A stretch of 64,000 nt of DNA from Baylisascaris procyonis (taxonomy: Eukaryota > Nematoda > Chromadorea > Rhabditida > Ascarididae), in NCBI GenBank assembly GCA_037389465.1, contig JAZARR010000187.1:2976001-3040000 (forward strand). The letters run 5' to 3'. Both the position numbers and the translations under genes were made by a program. The notes beneath the pieces were generated by a model. That model ran no database searches. It saw only the letters and a list, made by a program, of their open reading frames with translations, and was not told where the DNA came from. Shown piece by piece: positions 1 through 19,385 of this stretch; the stretch's first letter is position 1, and each line of letters begins with the position of its first letter.

Positions 1-531
1 AGAGATGGGGACTTAGGCATGGATGGATAGATCCATATTTGGACACTGCAACGGGAGAGGCGAATTAGGATTCGTGGGGCAGGTTGCTATAGGATTCGTG
101 GTACCTATGAAACATAATTTAAGTATATTTGAGTATCACTGTTTGAAAAATGATTTTATTGTTTCTATTTGCAAAAATTAGGCAAATGGGCGGAATTAGT
201 TTATTCACATTCGATTCATGTGCATCCTATAACCTGACTCAGTGTTTGTCCAATTGGAAAACAGTACCATTTCCGAGGTTTTTTTTTTTCAAATCTTATA
301 AATTGGGGCTATTTTCGGAGTGAATTTCTTGTTAAGTGTTTTTTCTTTCGTTTGTTGTCTTCAGTATTTTGGATTGTTTTCCTGAATAATTTGTTGCATA
401 ATATTCAGGTTTTCAGAGGTTTTCAACGAGTTTAATAACGAATTTTGATATATGTAGTGTGAAAGTAGCGGCAATCACGTGATATGTCGATGGAATGATT
501 GAATATTTTAATGAAGTTTTCTTTGTTTTAG
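1..531 (+). other. Probable mcm2 intron
   Basis: No MCM2-like coding is visible before the acceptor at 530-531 (TTTTAG). The stretch is T-rich with a poly-T run near 280-290, as expected of an intron interrupted by the window edge. Confidence 0.7.
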
Positions 532-7727
<7,196 letters not shown>

Positions 7728-8281
7728 GCAGTATCTGTGTTTTGGACCGTTTGACTCAACTCAAAAGCAGTACTCGTAGAGAGGGATCTATGGTCGTTTA
7801 TACGATAAGATCCATATAGCCATAAGACTTTAAGAGGGAGTTTTCGGTTCTTTTGTGTTTACTCATTTGTCCACTGCATTTGCAATTTCTCTTTTTCCGT
7901 ACAGGGCTCTTCATATTAGCCGGTTGTAAAATTGTGAGAATAACAAACAGGAGGATAGAGTTGATGGTCCACTACACGGTTTTATGCTTTTTACGATAAA
8001 TTTGATCGTTGTTTTTATTCTTTGAATTTGATCGCTGTAAATTTTATCCAGTGGTTGGTTTTTGTTGGTATAAATTACAAGAAGTTTTCCTTATTTCGAA
8101 ATTATGTTTCCACTTTATTATGCTTCCCGTTACATACTATTTACGTTCTCTTATTTGAGTGTTGTATATCTTAACATACATTTTACTTGGGCGTGATCTA
8201 TTGATGTATGACTTACTTGAGGAAGATTCATTTACCGTCGAGTAGGTGGGAACATTGGTATCGTTTTTTTATTAACTTTAG
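7728..8281 (+). other. mcm2 3' flank
   Basis: This is T-rich non-coding sequence after the mcm2 stop. I saw no AATAAA close to the stop; the first clear one downstream is near 8574. The poly(A) site is therefore not placed. Confidence 0.5.
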
Positions 8282-8356
8282 GCGCAAATGGTAGATTCAA
8301 AAATCATCATCCCTGTAGAAGAAATGCTTTTGTTTGCCACTTCAGTCTTTGGGCAG
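8282..8356 (+). CDS. Splice-bounded ORF downstream of mcm2, possible alternative last coding exon
   Basis: Twenty-five open codons sit between an acceptor (ACTTTAG, 8275-8281) and a donor (CAG/GTAAAA at 8357). They contain MVDSKIIIPVEEMLLF. The phase is 0. A potential donor inside the last mcm2 exon (CAA/GTATTG at 7716) is also phase 0, so this piece could replace the final three residues of MCM2. It resembles no MCM2 tail I know and may be chance. Confidence 0.25.
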
Positions 8357-8829
8357 GTAAAATTCAAGAAGCATAGATAAAAATGGGTGAGGAGATTATC
8401 TATGTTCATTGCTTTTAATGGATGCATCATTTGATTTTATTGATGGATCTCTTCTCGTATTGTTTTATCGGTTTTCTTCTTCTTATCCTTTGTCACTTCT
8501 ATAATACTTTCCTCAATTTTGTCTACATTGCTTTGTTCATGTAATTCTTATTTCGTACTTTATTACATTGTCCAATAAAAAACTGCCTTTACGTACGATT
8601 TCATCATGAAGTAAATGTATATGGCATTAAATGGATATTGTTGGTTAATGTGGTCATATTTCGGTCATTGAGCATCCGCTGGCCGTAAGGTTGTAAGAAC
8701 AAGTGGAAGAATAACGCCATTATCTATTCTTGTTTTCCTATAAGACTGTTCTCCTTTTATTCTCATTTTCTCTCGTAAACTGGAACTAACTGGATGTGAA
8801 CAAGAAACAAGCGAAGTAAAGCGCTCATC

Positions 8830-8898
8830 GGAGCTGTGGTAGAGTTGGAATATTTATTGGGGTAAACGAGAGGTCACAGGTTTATCCCGGTCTACGAA
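8830..8898 (+). other. tRNA-like fragment, possible SINE head or tRNA pseudogene
   Basis: A perfect A-box consensus (TGGTAGAGTTGG, 8837-8848) is followed 31 bases later by a B-box-like sequence (GGTTTATCC, 8879-8887) and GAGAGGTCAC just before it, as in tRNA-derived elements. The T stem pairs four of five positions. The ends that should form the acceptor stem do not pair, so it is not an intact tRNA. Confidence 0.35.
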
Positions 8899-9034
8899 TA
8901 AAGTTCTGCAAACAATGATTATAGAGAAGGATCCTTAGTGTTCTAGGATCGAAGTCAAATACTTAATGGGACGATTGTCTCGAAAACAAAAAACGTAGGA
9001 CACGTTGAGGAGGATGTTTTGACGACTGCTTCGG

Positions 9035-9538
9035 GTGTGGTTGAGTGCATTCTTGGCTGCAATCAAGACCCAGCCCTGTCTTACTAATAACCGGATGACG
9101 GTGGGTCCAGCATTATCTAGGCTTTGGCTTTATGAAAACGATCGTACAGAAAAGACTTCCCAGCCCATCTGCATATTTGTTGAAGTGCGCGCTGGCCATA
9201 TTTCCAGACCTTATAACCAGGATTGGATCGCAAGCGAATGTACTAATTTTCGCAGAGGCGACAGGACTTCAAATATTTCAAAGGTTTATGCGATTTTCGC
9301 AATCACTGATGAATACCTGAAGTTGAAGATATTTATAATTTCATTTATAAATATTCGGCATGGCAGCTATGAGCCGATGAACACATGTGATTGTATGAGG
9401 TCCGGAAACTATTTTTTCCGGTCCCCGAAGATCACTAAACTATTTTTGCTTCCGTTCACGATAACTCTTCGTGGATTTGTTATTTTGGGCTGGTTTTTTG
9501 CTTATAGGTTTTGGATGCGGTGGAAACGAGCGAACTAG
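9035..9538 (+). other. 167-codon open frame without ATG start, function unknown
   Basis: This is one of the longest open frames in the window outside mcm2. It opens with GTG; the first in-frame ATG is about 20 codons in. The first two thirds are less AT-rich than the surroundings. No family motif is recognised. The tail runs into the CCGG-bearing repeats around 9.4-10.2 kb, so it may be part of a decayed mobile element. Confidence 0.15.
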
Positions 9539-10220
9539 TTTTTGAGAGTATGTTATCCGGTAAATTTTGGAGATAATATGGTCGGAAAATTTTTCCATAG
9601 TTAAGCATTTTTGGATATATCTTTTTATCTGTTTCTTGGATTTTAAGGTATCTTTTTTGGATTATGTGGGCGGTTTTGCGGGCCATCTTGGGAAGTGGGT
9701 GCGGCTTTGCGAAAAAAATCTTGAATATAAAAATTCCTCCGGAAAGTGTTGAAAATGTATAGAAAGCAATCCGGAAAGCTTTATTTCTTTGTCAGTTTTG
9801 GATTTTTTTACCACATTTTCACGGGACCTCTTGGGAATTTTGGTCTTATTGGCTGATGAAGAAAATTCCTAAATGTTTAATGATCCGATTAAAATATCCG
9901 TTCAGGAACCGGAAAATCACTTTTGGGCAGTATTTCGCTCCTAGATAAACTAACCGGGCTCAAATTTTTTTTCATTATCCATGTTTTGGAATTTCCTACG
10001 GGAATCCCAAAAAAAGTCCGACTGGGTTGAAAAGAGCTTGGCAAATTGCCGACTTCATTTTTACAACTCTTCCCGTTCATCACATAGTTTTCTCATATAC
10101 TGCAAGTTTTCATCTCTTCACAAGCCTATTACAAATATACAAGTGTGGCTCCGCTCCGACCCGCGTTTCCAGGATATTCCGGATTTTTTTATTTTCGGCC
10201 ATAACGTCTTTCCGGATAAT
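9400..10220. repeat. Old diverged repeats carrying a recurrent CCGGAAA motif
   Basis: The motif CCGGAAA or TCCGGAT recurs near 9400, 9418, 9739, 9770, 9911, 10176 and 10212. The segment around 9620-9710 can be aligned by eye with 9780-9850 (TTTATTTCTTT, GGATTTT, CTTGGGAA). A 133-codon ORF (9981-10382) overlaps; I cannot assign it. I read the region as degenerate repeat DNA. Confidence 0.35.
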
Positions 10221-10796
10221 TGGAGAGACGCGCGCATAGTGCCATTCGACGCCCCAGGCAATTTCCTTTCCAAAGATCCATGCTTAGCCGATCTCTACTT
10301 AAAATACTGGAAAACGAATTTGGCGGTGAGAGAGTACACGAAGGTGAGAGAATCAGAGCAATCGCATTATGCGCATCCATAAGTATACGAGTTCTGGATG
10401 GATTGGGATGAAATTTTTTTTATTCGAATCAGTATTTAATTCTCTCTTGAGAGATATATAGCTTCATTGAGAGAACTTCAAGAGTTGGCGAGCAAAAACC
10501 AGAAAACTTGCCAGTGTAATTTAATGGAGAATGAATTTTTTCCGTAACTACACTTGCGAGCGGGTTACAAGGGGGCCGTGCTCTCCTGACCTTAATTTTA
10601 GTACTGAAATAAAAAATATATAGTCAGTAAGTTCGTATCCTCACTTCTACCTGCGAATAACATGGTTGCTATCTGTATCATCTTCCTGGTTTCTTTATTT
10701 CCATCATTTATTTTTTCCTTCACAGTAATTTAGTTTCTGATTGCTTGAGAGATAGTTTGTCGATTTTAATAATTGATTTATGTGAAATTTCTTACA

Positions 10797-11640
10797 AATG
10801 TACTGTAATTGAGGTTCGGGAATTTTTTTCTCGGCAATGGTTAGGCCTATAGAGTTCCAATCTACATATTTTAATACTACTTCAAAAGCTCTGTCAGACG
10901 ATATGTAACTTGGTTCGTTTGGGGAGAAAAATTGAAAACCGATTCAACCGGCCAGAATTTCCGAAATCTCAATCTTTGCAATTCTGGGGGTTCTCGTTCT
11001 CTGCCGGTATTTCATATGGGCAAAAAGGGTGTTCTGATTTGTGGTCTACTCGGCGGGACCTCTCGAAAGATATATAGGCCACCGTCCGAGGTCAAACACG
11101 AGCCGAGAAAAAAATTCCCAAAAATCGTGATTTTTCAATCGTAAGGGGGTAGTACAGGGAAATTTTGGAAAAATACCTTTTTTCTACAATTTTGGTTTTT
11201 TTGATATCACACGATAGGTCTCGATGAGCTGATCACGAGTATGTGCATTGTTTGCTTTTTTATATGAAAAGATGGAAATTATAGGTGCACGAATGTTGTA
11301 TTTTCATACAAATGTACTGTAATTGATAATTGCGAGTTTTTTTTTCTCGGCAATGGTTAGGCCTACGGAGCTACCGCTTGGTTCTTTCAATATAACTTCA
11401 GAAGCTCTATCGAACGATATGTAGGTTACCATATTCTGAGAGAAAACTTGAAAACCGAATCGACCGACCAGAATTTCTCAAACCTCGATTTTTGCAATTT
11501 ATGAGGTTCTCGTTCTCGGCCGCTGCTTCATATTGTAATATACGGTCTTTTGATTTGTCATCAGCCTGCCGAGACCTCTCCAATGGTATACGGATTACAA
11601 CCCTAGGACAACTAAAACTTACGGACAATATGCCCTCACA
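10797..11640 (+). repeat. ~510-bp repeat family, two units in + orientation
   Basis: The landmark AAATGTACTGTAATTGA occurs at about 10796 and again at 11310, a period near 514 bp. Each unit carries TCTCGGCAATGGTTAGGCCTA, GAAAACCGA..CGACC, TTCTCGTTCTC, CCGAGA..CTC and GGGGGTAGTACAGGGAAATT. The second unit breaks off near 11,620. Copies differ at many positions, so the array is old. Confidence 0.85.
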
Positions 11641-12422
11641 AACTATTCAGCACGATTAGATCATTGCATAGAATTCATTTCGCAGAAGAGTTAATCTGCA
11701 ACCTCTAGGCACATGTCTTGAAGGCAAGCTTTACTCGTGCTTGAACACTTCAGGGTTGAGCACACAGTAGCGTTTGTGCCATGGGGTGATTGTGTGAATG
11801 TGCTTGTGCACTGATACAGATTAACCTTTCGCTTTTTTTTTTCGGCATTGATAGAGAACGCCTATCCCCTTCGAATTCTTGAGTGAATTAATCTGAATTG
11901 CTTGCGATTTCGGTCTCGTTGCTTGGTTGATACTCGTGCCATCATTCTAATGTCTCTTCGAATTCTATGTATTTAATTGTTGAAATGAGATTGTTATTGC
12001 TTTTATTAGGTCCTATTCTATATAGTTTGTTGGTATAGTCTAGGTCATAACGTTCTATTGTTATTTTTTGCAATGTTTTCATCAACTTTTAAACCATATT
12101 TTAATGTGCTCTTACGTTGTAACTTACTGTGATTTTCATTAATTCTATTGTATTTGTATTTTTCACTCTCATAGCCTAATGCAAAGTACAATTCCAGAAA
12201 TCCTTTCCTTTGCCCCCTATTCGCCTTTCTCCGTCCCCTCTTTCAACTCGGCACCTGTCTCATCTGGTCATTTAAAGACTCCGAATAGGTGTATTTAAAG
12301 AATAGAAACTACACTTTTCAATGCATTCCACGCAATATTGGATAAATAGATTTCAGCGTGCTTACAAAGATATACATACGTAGAATTCCTCTACTTGATC
12401 ACTGCTGGAAATCTTTGCGAAA
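11641..12422. other. Unassigned stretch between repeat blocks
   Basis: This is AT-rich single-copy-looking sequence. I see no supported coding or RNA gene. Confidence 0.4.
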
Positions 12423-12584
12423 ATGTTTTTCGTATTTCATAAGAGTTCGATCTTTGATAATTTCACTCAAACATCAAAAAGTTTGCGCATACAAACCTTG
12501 AAAGATGCCATTATTGATATTGCTAATAGTAAGAATATAGTAATATGTTCAACCAAGATGTTCATTATTGACTGTGAAATAAAG
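12423..12584 (+). CDS. Candidate first coding exon, unknown protein
   Basis: Fifty-four codons run from an ATG to a donor (AAG/GTATTT at 12585), phase 0. The stretch includes SLRIQTLKDAIIDIANSKN. Composition is richer in charged residues than the AT-driven ORFs nearby. No downstream partner exon was found before the repeat block, so this is a weak call. Confidence 0.25.
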
Positions 12585-12811
12585 GTATTTCATTTGAGTC
12601 ATTTCCATATATAAGGCAGAAATATTTGTGGATCTAATCGATAATTCTACTCTTTGCTTATAATCATAACTTTCACTACTTACTTTATAACTATAATGCT
12701 TTAATTTTATTACATTTCGCACACTTTTTGTATGGTTGAAATTCTCATATCTACGCGAAAAGAAAATGTAATTTTCTATGTTTCTGACCCCACCACTAGA
12801 ATGTTTATGCT

Positions 12812-12915
12812 ACGTCAGGTAAGCTTTCTCTAAGATCACGCAAGCTTTTTCTTAGGTTACATAACCTTCTCTTGGGTCACGTAAGCTTTCTTTTAGGTCA
12901 AATAATCTTTCTCTT
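12812..12915. repeat. Minisatellite, unit about 20-21 bp
   Basis: Five imperfect copies of a unit like GTAAGCTTTCTCTTAGGTCAC stand head to tail. Each copy contains a TAAGCTTTCT-like core. No function is visible. Confidence 0.8.
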
Positions 12916-12959
12916 CCTTGTTTAGTCATTACAATCTGGTTGGCGGAAAAAAATGTTAT

Positions 12960-14440
12960 AACTCTATCTCTTGTCTATCGTTTGATATCAAAATCATCGA
13001 AATTCGAGACAAAAAAAATTCGAGACAAATTTTCCCTGTACAACCCCTCAGGGTAGAAAAAAAAAGCGATTTGTGGGAAGGTTTTTCTCGGCTCGCATTT
13101 GTCCTGAGAACCATATCCATCCACCTTACACCAAAAATCAAGAGGCCGTTTGAGTTCATATGAAATGCCGGCCAAGAACGAAAACTCCCAAGATCGCATA
13201 AATGGAGATTTCAGAAATTCTGGCCGCTCTAATCGGTTTTAAACTTTCGTCCCCAAATGAGTCACGACTTCCATATGGTGAGGCTTTCAAAGATGTAAAA
13301 AACAAACGCTAGCTCCATAGCCGCAACGACTGCCGAGAAAAAATTCCAAAATATCAAATAAGGCACATTTATATAAAAATACAACATTCGTGCACCTCTA
13401 ATTTCCTTCCTTTCCTATAAAACAGCAAACGACACACATATCCGTGACCAGCTCATAAAGCTCTATCATTTCGTACCTGAATCATCAAAATCGGAGACAA
13501 AAATCATTTTTTCAAAATTTCCCTGTACTACCCCTTACGATCGAAAAAATACGATCTTTGGGAACTGTTTTGTCGGCTCTTGCTTGCTCGGGGCAGTCAC
13601 CTGTATATCGTTCGAGAGGTCTCGCCGACTAGATCACAAGTCGAGGGACCGTTTTTGCCTATATCAAATATCGGCTGAGAACCAGAACCCCCTAAACTGC
13701 AAAAGTCGACATTTCAGAAATTTTGACGGGTCGACTCGGTTTTCAACTTTCCTCTCGAAATATAATAAGCTATACGTCGTTTGATAGAGCTTTAAAAGTT
13801 GTGTTGAGGGAAGCAAGCCGCAGCTCCATAGGCCTAACGATTGCCGAGAAAAAACTCCGAAATATCAATTACAGTACATTTGTATAGAATTACAGCATTC
13901 GTGCACCTCTAGTTTTCCTATTTTCAAATAAAACAGCAAATAGTGCACGTATCCGTGATCAGCTCATCGAGTTCTATCGTTTCATGCTAAACTCAGCGAA
14001 ATCAGAGATGAAACCTATTTTTTCAAATTTTCCCCTTACGATCGAAAAGATACGATCTTTGGGAACTATTTTCTCGGCTCCTATTTGAGCTGGGGTTGTA
14101 GTTAGTATATCGTTCGAGAGGCCTCGCCGAGTAGAACACAAAACAGAAGACTGCTTGAGCAAATGTCAAATATCGGCCGAGAACGAGAAGCCGCAAAATT
14201 GCAAAAATCCAGATTTCCGGAATTCTGGCCGGTCGATTCGGTTTTCAACTTTTGTTCCCAAATGAATCACGTTATACATCACCTGATAGAGGTTTTAAAT
14301 TTGTACTGAAAGAAGCAAACCGAAACTCGATGGGCCGAACTATTGCCGAGAAAAATTTCGGAAATCCCCAATGCTTTACATTTCTATAGAACGTTCAACA
14401 TTCGTGCCCCATTTTCACGGGAAACCGCATGCAATCCACA
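12960..14440 (-). repeat. ~510-bp repeat family, about three units in - orientation
   Basis: The same landmarks as in the 10.8-11.6 kb block occur as reverse complement, for example CCAGCTCATAAAGCTC at 13447 and TCAGCTCATCGAGTTC at 13957, spaced 510 bp. Conserved minus-copy stretches include TTGCCGAGAAAAA, CATTCGTGCACCTCTA and GAGCCGAGAA-like segments. Confidence 0.85.
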
Positions 14441-15645
14441 CACTTGTAGTGATCTCATCACCGATTTCAATGATTTTTGTATCAAACGATAGCACTCGAT
14501 GAGATGATTACAAATATGTCTGTTGGCCTATGGTTTACCGCTAAAATGAGGAAATTATAGATGCACGAATGTTGAACATTCTCTGCGAATGTATTGTAAC
14601 TGATATTTTGAAACATTTTTCACGGCAATCGTTCGACCTATGGAGCTACAGCTTGCTGCCTCCAATACAACTTTAAAAGCTCTATCAAATGATATATAGT
14701 TTAGCATATTTCGAGAGAAAGGTTGAAAACCGAATCGACCGGCCGGAATTTCTAAAATCTCGATTTCTGCAATCCTGGGGGTTCTCGTTCTCGGCCGATA
14801 TTTGATATGGGTGAAAAGGGTGTTTTGATTTGTGGTCTACTCGGCGGTACCTCTCGAACGATATATAGGCCACCGCCCGAGGTTAAACACGAGCCGAGAA
14901 AAAAATTCCCAAAAATCGCAATTTTTCAATCATAAGGGGGTAGTACAGGGAAATTTTGGAAAAATACCTTTTTTCTACAATTTTGGTTTTTTTGATATCA
15001 CACGATAGGTCTCGATGAGCTGGTCACGGATATGTGTGTTATTTGCTGTTTTGTAGGAAAGGAAGGAAATTATAGGAGCACGAATGTTGTATTTTCATAC
15101 AAATGTATTGTAATTGATATTTGGGAAATTTTTTCTCGGCAATGGTTGGGCCTACGGGGCTGCCGCTTTGTTCTTTCAATATAACTTCAAAATCTCTATC
15201 GAACGATATATAGCTTGCTATATTTTGAGAGAAAACTTGAAAACCGAATCGACCGGCCAGAATTCCTAAAATCTCGATTCTTGCAATTTAGGAGGTTCTG
15301 GTTCTCGGCCGTTGTTTCATATTTTAATATACGGTCTTCTGATTTGTCATCAGCCCGCCGAGACCTCCCCAACGGTACACGGATTACAACCCTGGGACAA
15401 ATAGAAGCCGAGAAAACAGTTCCCAGAAATCGCATTTTTTCGATCGTAAGGGGGTAGTACAGGGAAATTTTGAAAAAATAACTTTTGTCTCCGATTTCGA
15501 TGATTTAGGTGTGAAATGATAGAACTCGATGAGCTGGTCACGGATATGTGTGTTATTTGCTGTTTTGTAGGAAAGGAGGGAAATTATAGGTGCACGAATG
15601 TTGTATTTTTATACAAATGTACTGTAATTGATAATTCGCGAATTT
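14440..15645 (+). repeat. ~510-bp repeat family, two to three units in + orientation
   Basis: The landmark CTCGATGAGCTGGTCACGGA occurs at about 15012 and 15527 (period 515-516). The block follows the minus block directly, so 12960-15645 is a large imperfect fold-back with a centre near 14,440. Very similar ORFs (for example 15196-15435 minus and 11407-11628 minus, sharing RNSGRSIRFSSFLS) are present in several units. Confidence 0.85.
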
Positions 15646-15674
15646 TTTTCCTGTTAAGTTGCACGTTTTCTCAC
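15643..15674. repeat. Left copy of a ~31-bp direct repeat
   Basis: TTTCCTGTTAAGTTGCACGT and TTTCTCAC here match 16005-16035 with one mismatch. The two copies bracket about 330 bp. Confidence 0.8.
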
Positions 15675-15722
15675 GCGCGCGCAAACTTCCTCTCTACGTG
15701 AGAGGAAGTTTGCACGCGCGGT
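15672..15722. repeat. GC-rich palindrome
   Basis: GCGCAAACTTCCTCTC is followed, after a few bases, by GAGAGGAAGTTTGCACGCGC. The arms of about 18 bp pair almost perfectly around TACGT. The sequence is much richer in GC than its surroundings. Confidence 0.85.
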
Positions 15723-16004
15723 GCAGCCGCTTGCAATCGTTATCTGTCCTAAGTCATATCTGGGTTCAGCATGGACGGATTTCGTTCCGGTTTTTTGTTC
15801 TGTTCCATAGAACACGCTGAGATGTGTGCTACGTATAACTTCGTAAAATTCCCAGGTCGCTCATTTTAAAGATTTTAGTTTCATCGGAAAGGACTGTTGT
15901 TTATAAAACAATTATAACGAAATTTACAGTATAATTATATGCCTGATAGAAGATTGGACCGATCCGTTGTATTCCTGCTTTCGATTAATGTAGTGCAGTA
16001 TTTT

Positions 16005-16035
16005 ATTTTTTCCTGTTAAGTTTCACGTTTTCTCA
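16005..16035. repeat. Right copy of the ~31-bp direct repeat
   Basis: It matches 15643-15674 except for one base (TTTCACG against TTGCACG). The pair could be a duplicated target or a deletion/insertion footprint. Confidence 0.8.
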
Positions 16036-19000
16036 CTGGATGACGCAACGACGATAAACGCAAGCCTCGTAGCTGTTTGAATGATGAATTTCTGCAAAAA
16101 AAAAAAAGAACTATGAATTTCTGCACTCTTATGTAGGGAAGTAAATGATGTTCTTAACAGACCGAATTTACTTAAATGATTATAGAAAGGTTGAATTCCA
16201 ATGAGATTAACGAGCGTTAATTTTTTGACACATTCGAAGAAATCCTTCAAAAACCCCAAATTTTGGTATTTACAGTTGAATAGAAATGAAACAATGGAGA
16301 TATTTATAACCTGAGGCCAACTATCCTAATAAGCTAAATGAGGTGGCTGGCAAGGAGAGATTAGATCGAGTTTATCCCATTTCAACTCCTCTCTAGTAAT
16401 CTATTCCAATTCAAGCTCCCCTCTTTTAGTTATAGTCCATCGCGTTTGGGACATTTCTCTCTTCCTTTTTTTTACGAAGAGAAATAAACAAACGTGCTCA
16501 GCGATTGATAAAAGTCGAACACAGTTGTTCACATTGGACATGAATGTCCATACGCGTTGTTTGCGCCTGAAATATGATGGTCAGCCTCAATAAGGCAACA
16601 ATATCCTCAATATTCTCTCTCAGTAACGAATTTCGGCATATTTTATAAATTTTCAGGGTTTTTTTCCACTAAATTTTGGGAAATTTTTCCATTGATCATA
16701 GAGATTAGTTGTTTCATTCATTTAGTTTATTTCATAACATATTGTAGAAATTCTCTGAGTATTTCTAGAATAATGTAAGAAAAATTCTAAGTGAAAATAT
16801 TATTCAACCCTATAGGATGAATGGATTTATAAAAATCATTCGCTAAATTTAGAATCTACGATTCATTTAGATTTTATTTTTGTTTTTGTTTATTTTTGTA
16901 TTTGCTCCACTATGCCTATGAAAGCAATTTTATGTTTATTTTCTCATAGCAATACCAATAAATAAATTAATGCGAAAATTGGAATTTATTACACTTTTAT
17001 GTTTAGAAATTATATATGCACATTAAATTTGAGTTGAATTTTTCAGAATTTAAACTTTTCGGTTAGATAATGATTTTTAGCAGTTTACCTTTTTTGAAGA
17101 AATCGCCACATCGAAATCTCTCCATTATTTGTTAATGAATATAGATATGAATTATACCAACGAAAATCAACCACTTGTTCAGTGTTGGAAAATTGTAACT
17201 CATGTGTATAATGTCTGGAATTTTTTTTTTTCAAATTCTTCATTTTAATGTCATATTAAATCATTTATTGAAAGTAAACATCAATTATTAATATTTTATT
17301 TCATCAATTACTTTTCCGTCAAATTGTAAACTGCGAAACATAAACTACAAAGATCTTATTGTTACTTTAATGAAAAAGTATTCATGCGAAGCATTAATTA
17401 GCGCGCTAGAACATGCTTATTAACCATTCGTAATGCATAAATTCTTTTTATTTATCTAATCCTAAAAAACAACTATATAAGAGAACTATTTCTATAGGTT
17501 TAGCATTATTAAATAAATATTCCTGTACTTGTGCTATCACATCGTAGTAAGCTTTGATTGCTTTAATCATATATACCAAGATTTATTGATTAACGCTCCT
17601 CAATATTGTATTAGCGATGATACTATTGCTTTTTGCATTTTCTCTTTATACAACATTTTAAGCTAGTATTTATTTACGTAATTTTATATTTTTTATATTA
17701 TCATATGATGTTTGTGTATTAATTTTTAGCAATTCATTCTAGTATGTTTTATATTTGTATTTCATCGTCGGAATCTTTTAGTGAATCTCAAATGTTATAC
17801 ATTTTGTTTTTTTATATGTTTGACAATAAATATAGATCATACAAATATTGCTCTACGCGGGATTACTACTATGAAGTCGATGCCTTCAACACTGATACTT
17901 AGATTTATCGATCACTAATCACCACCACCCATCTCGTCGATAACGCGTCTTTTTTGCTTTATAATTTATACTATACGAATTTTTAGCTTAGTATTTTGTA
18001 CATATATAGCTTTCTAATTATATTCTAAATATACTCTGGTTCTTTATTCGTTTTTCCATTAAACTATGCTTAGTTTTTGATTTTCTTTTATTATTGCCTA
18101 TTCCCTTATTTTTATATAACTCGCCACTTCTACATTTCAGTATAGCTTTCAACACTGTTTTCCACAGTATCATTAAAATTTTTGCTCAAAAACTTTTAAT
18201 TTCCTTTATTTCAACTTACCAACAATTCTTCACGACCATCACCAACATATTTATGTTACAAAAAATTTTTCACTTCTTTTATTTCATTTTCAATCCATTT
18301 GATTAAGGTTACTTTAAAAATTTTACTTTTTAGTTTCCACTATTTGGCACTCAATCTTTTGATGATAGATATCGTTACGCAGACTATTATTTGTCTCTCA
18401 AAGTATTATAAATCAGTTTTTTTTTTTTTATAAAAAAGGTATTGTAATGCTTCTTCTTATCATCATATTCTTTGATGAATTGCTTCTAATATGAATTTCT
18501 TATAGTTCTATGAAATATTAATTTATCACTCTATTATTATTCATATTTACTAATTCTAATTGTGTATTACTACATTATCGCTTAATATTTTTTGTTTTTG
18601 CAATTAACGTTTGTTTATTATTTATTATTTACAAATTTCTTTAACGCAATTCGTCTTTTTATTTATTTTTCTTTAATCTGAAAGCTATCCTCGCTGCCTT
18701 CTGTGCCATTTCCACATCTATTTTAAATGTTAATTAATGTTCAAAATAGCGTTGATTTGTTTACATAGCGTTTCCATTAAGTGCTATCCGAAATGCCTCT
18801 TAAATGTCTTCTATCTTGGATACGATTTATGCACTTTTTTTTTTCTATCGGTGAATGGTGTAAAGATGTTATTCAGTAAAGTTTCATTCAATAAATTCGT
18901 GAAATTGAAGGTATACTATACCTGGTTGGTTGGGTTATACTTGGCTGGTTGATTTATATCTGAGTGATTGGATTAATGCTAGGTAACGATTGTACATTGA

Positions 19001-19337
19001 TACTTAGCATTGCTTGCCATGTAGCTTTGCTACGATTTTATAATACAACCTGACTAAAGCATTATTATTACCATATGTCGACAACTTACTAACCAATAAA
19101 TTTTGTTTGTTTTAAATTTAATCTTTCGTTGCACTAAACTTTACAGCTTACTACACAAACACCGAAGCTTGGGAAGAGGGAGAGGTTAGAGTGGAGATGA
19201 GACGTTATTTCGCATGAATTTTAAAGGTAAAGATCATCAAGTTTCAAAACAGCAATGACGGGAATAGGTCATTGAATAGTATAATACAGCTAGTTGGAAA
19301 TGTTCACGGCACTTCGGACAACAGATGCAGCAGAAGA

Positions 19338-19385
19338 AAGGTTGGAAAGGGGCGAGGGAGGGGAGGGGAGGGGGAGAGAGGAGGA
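19338..19385 (+). other. G-quadruplex-prone tract
   Basis: Runs GGGG, GGG, GGGG, GGGG and GGGGG are separated by one to three bases, fitting the four-run G-quadruplex pattern. It is an isolated GC-rich island in AT-rich DNA. Confidence 0.7.

Noticed and set aside
9981..10382. 133-codon ORF as a gene
   Set aside because: It sits in diverged repeat sequence, the opposite strand is also open, and no motif or splice context supports it.
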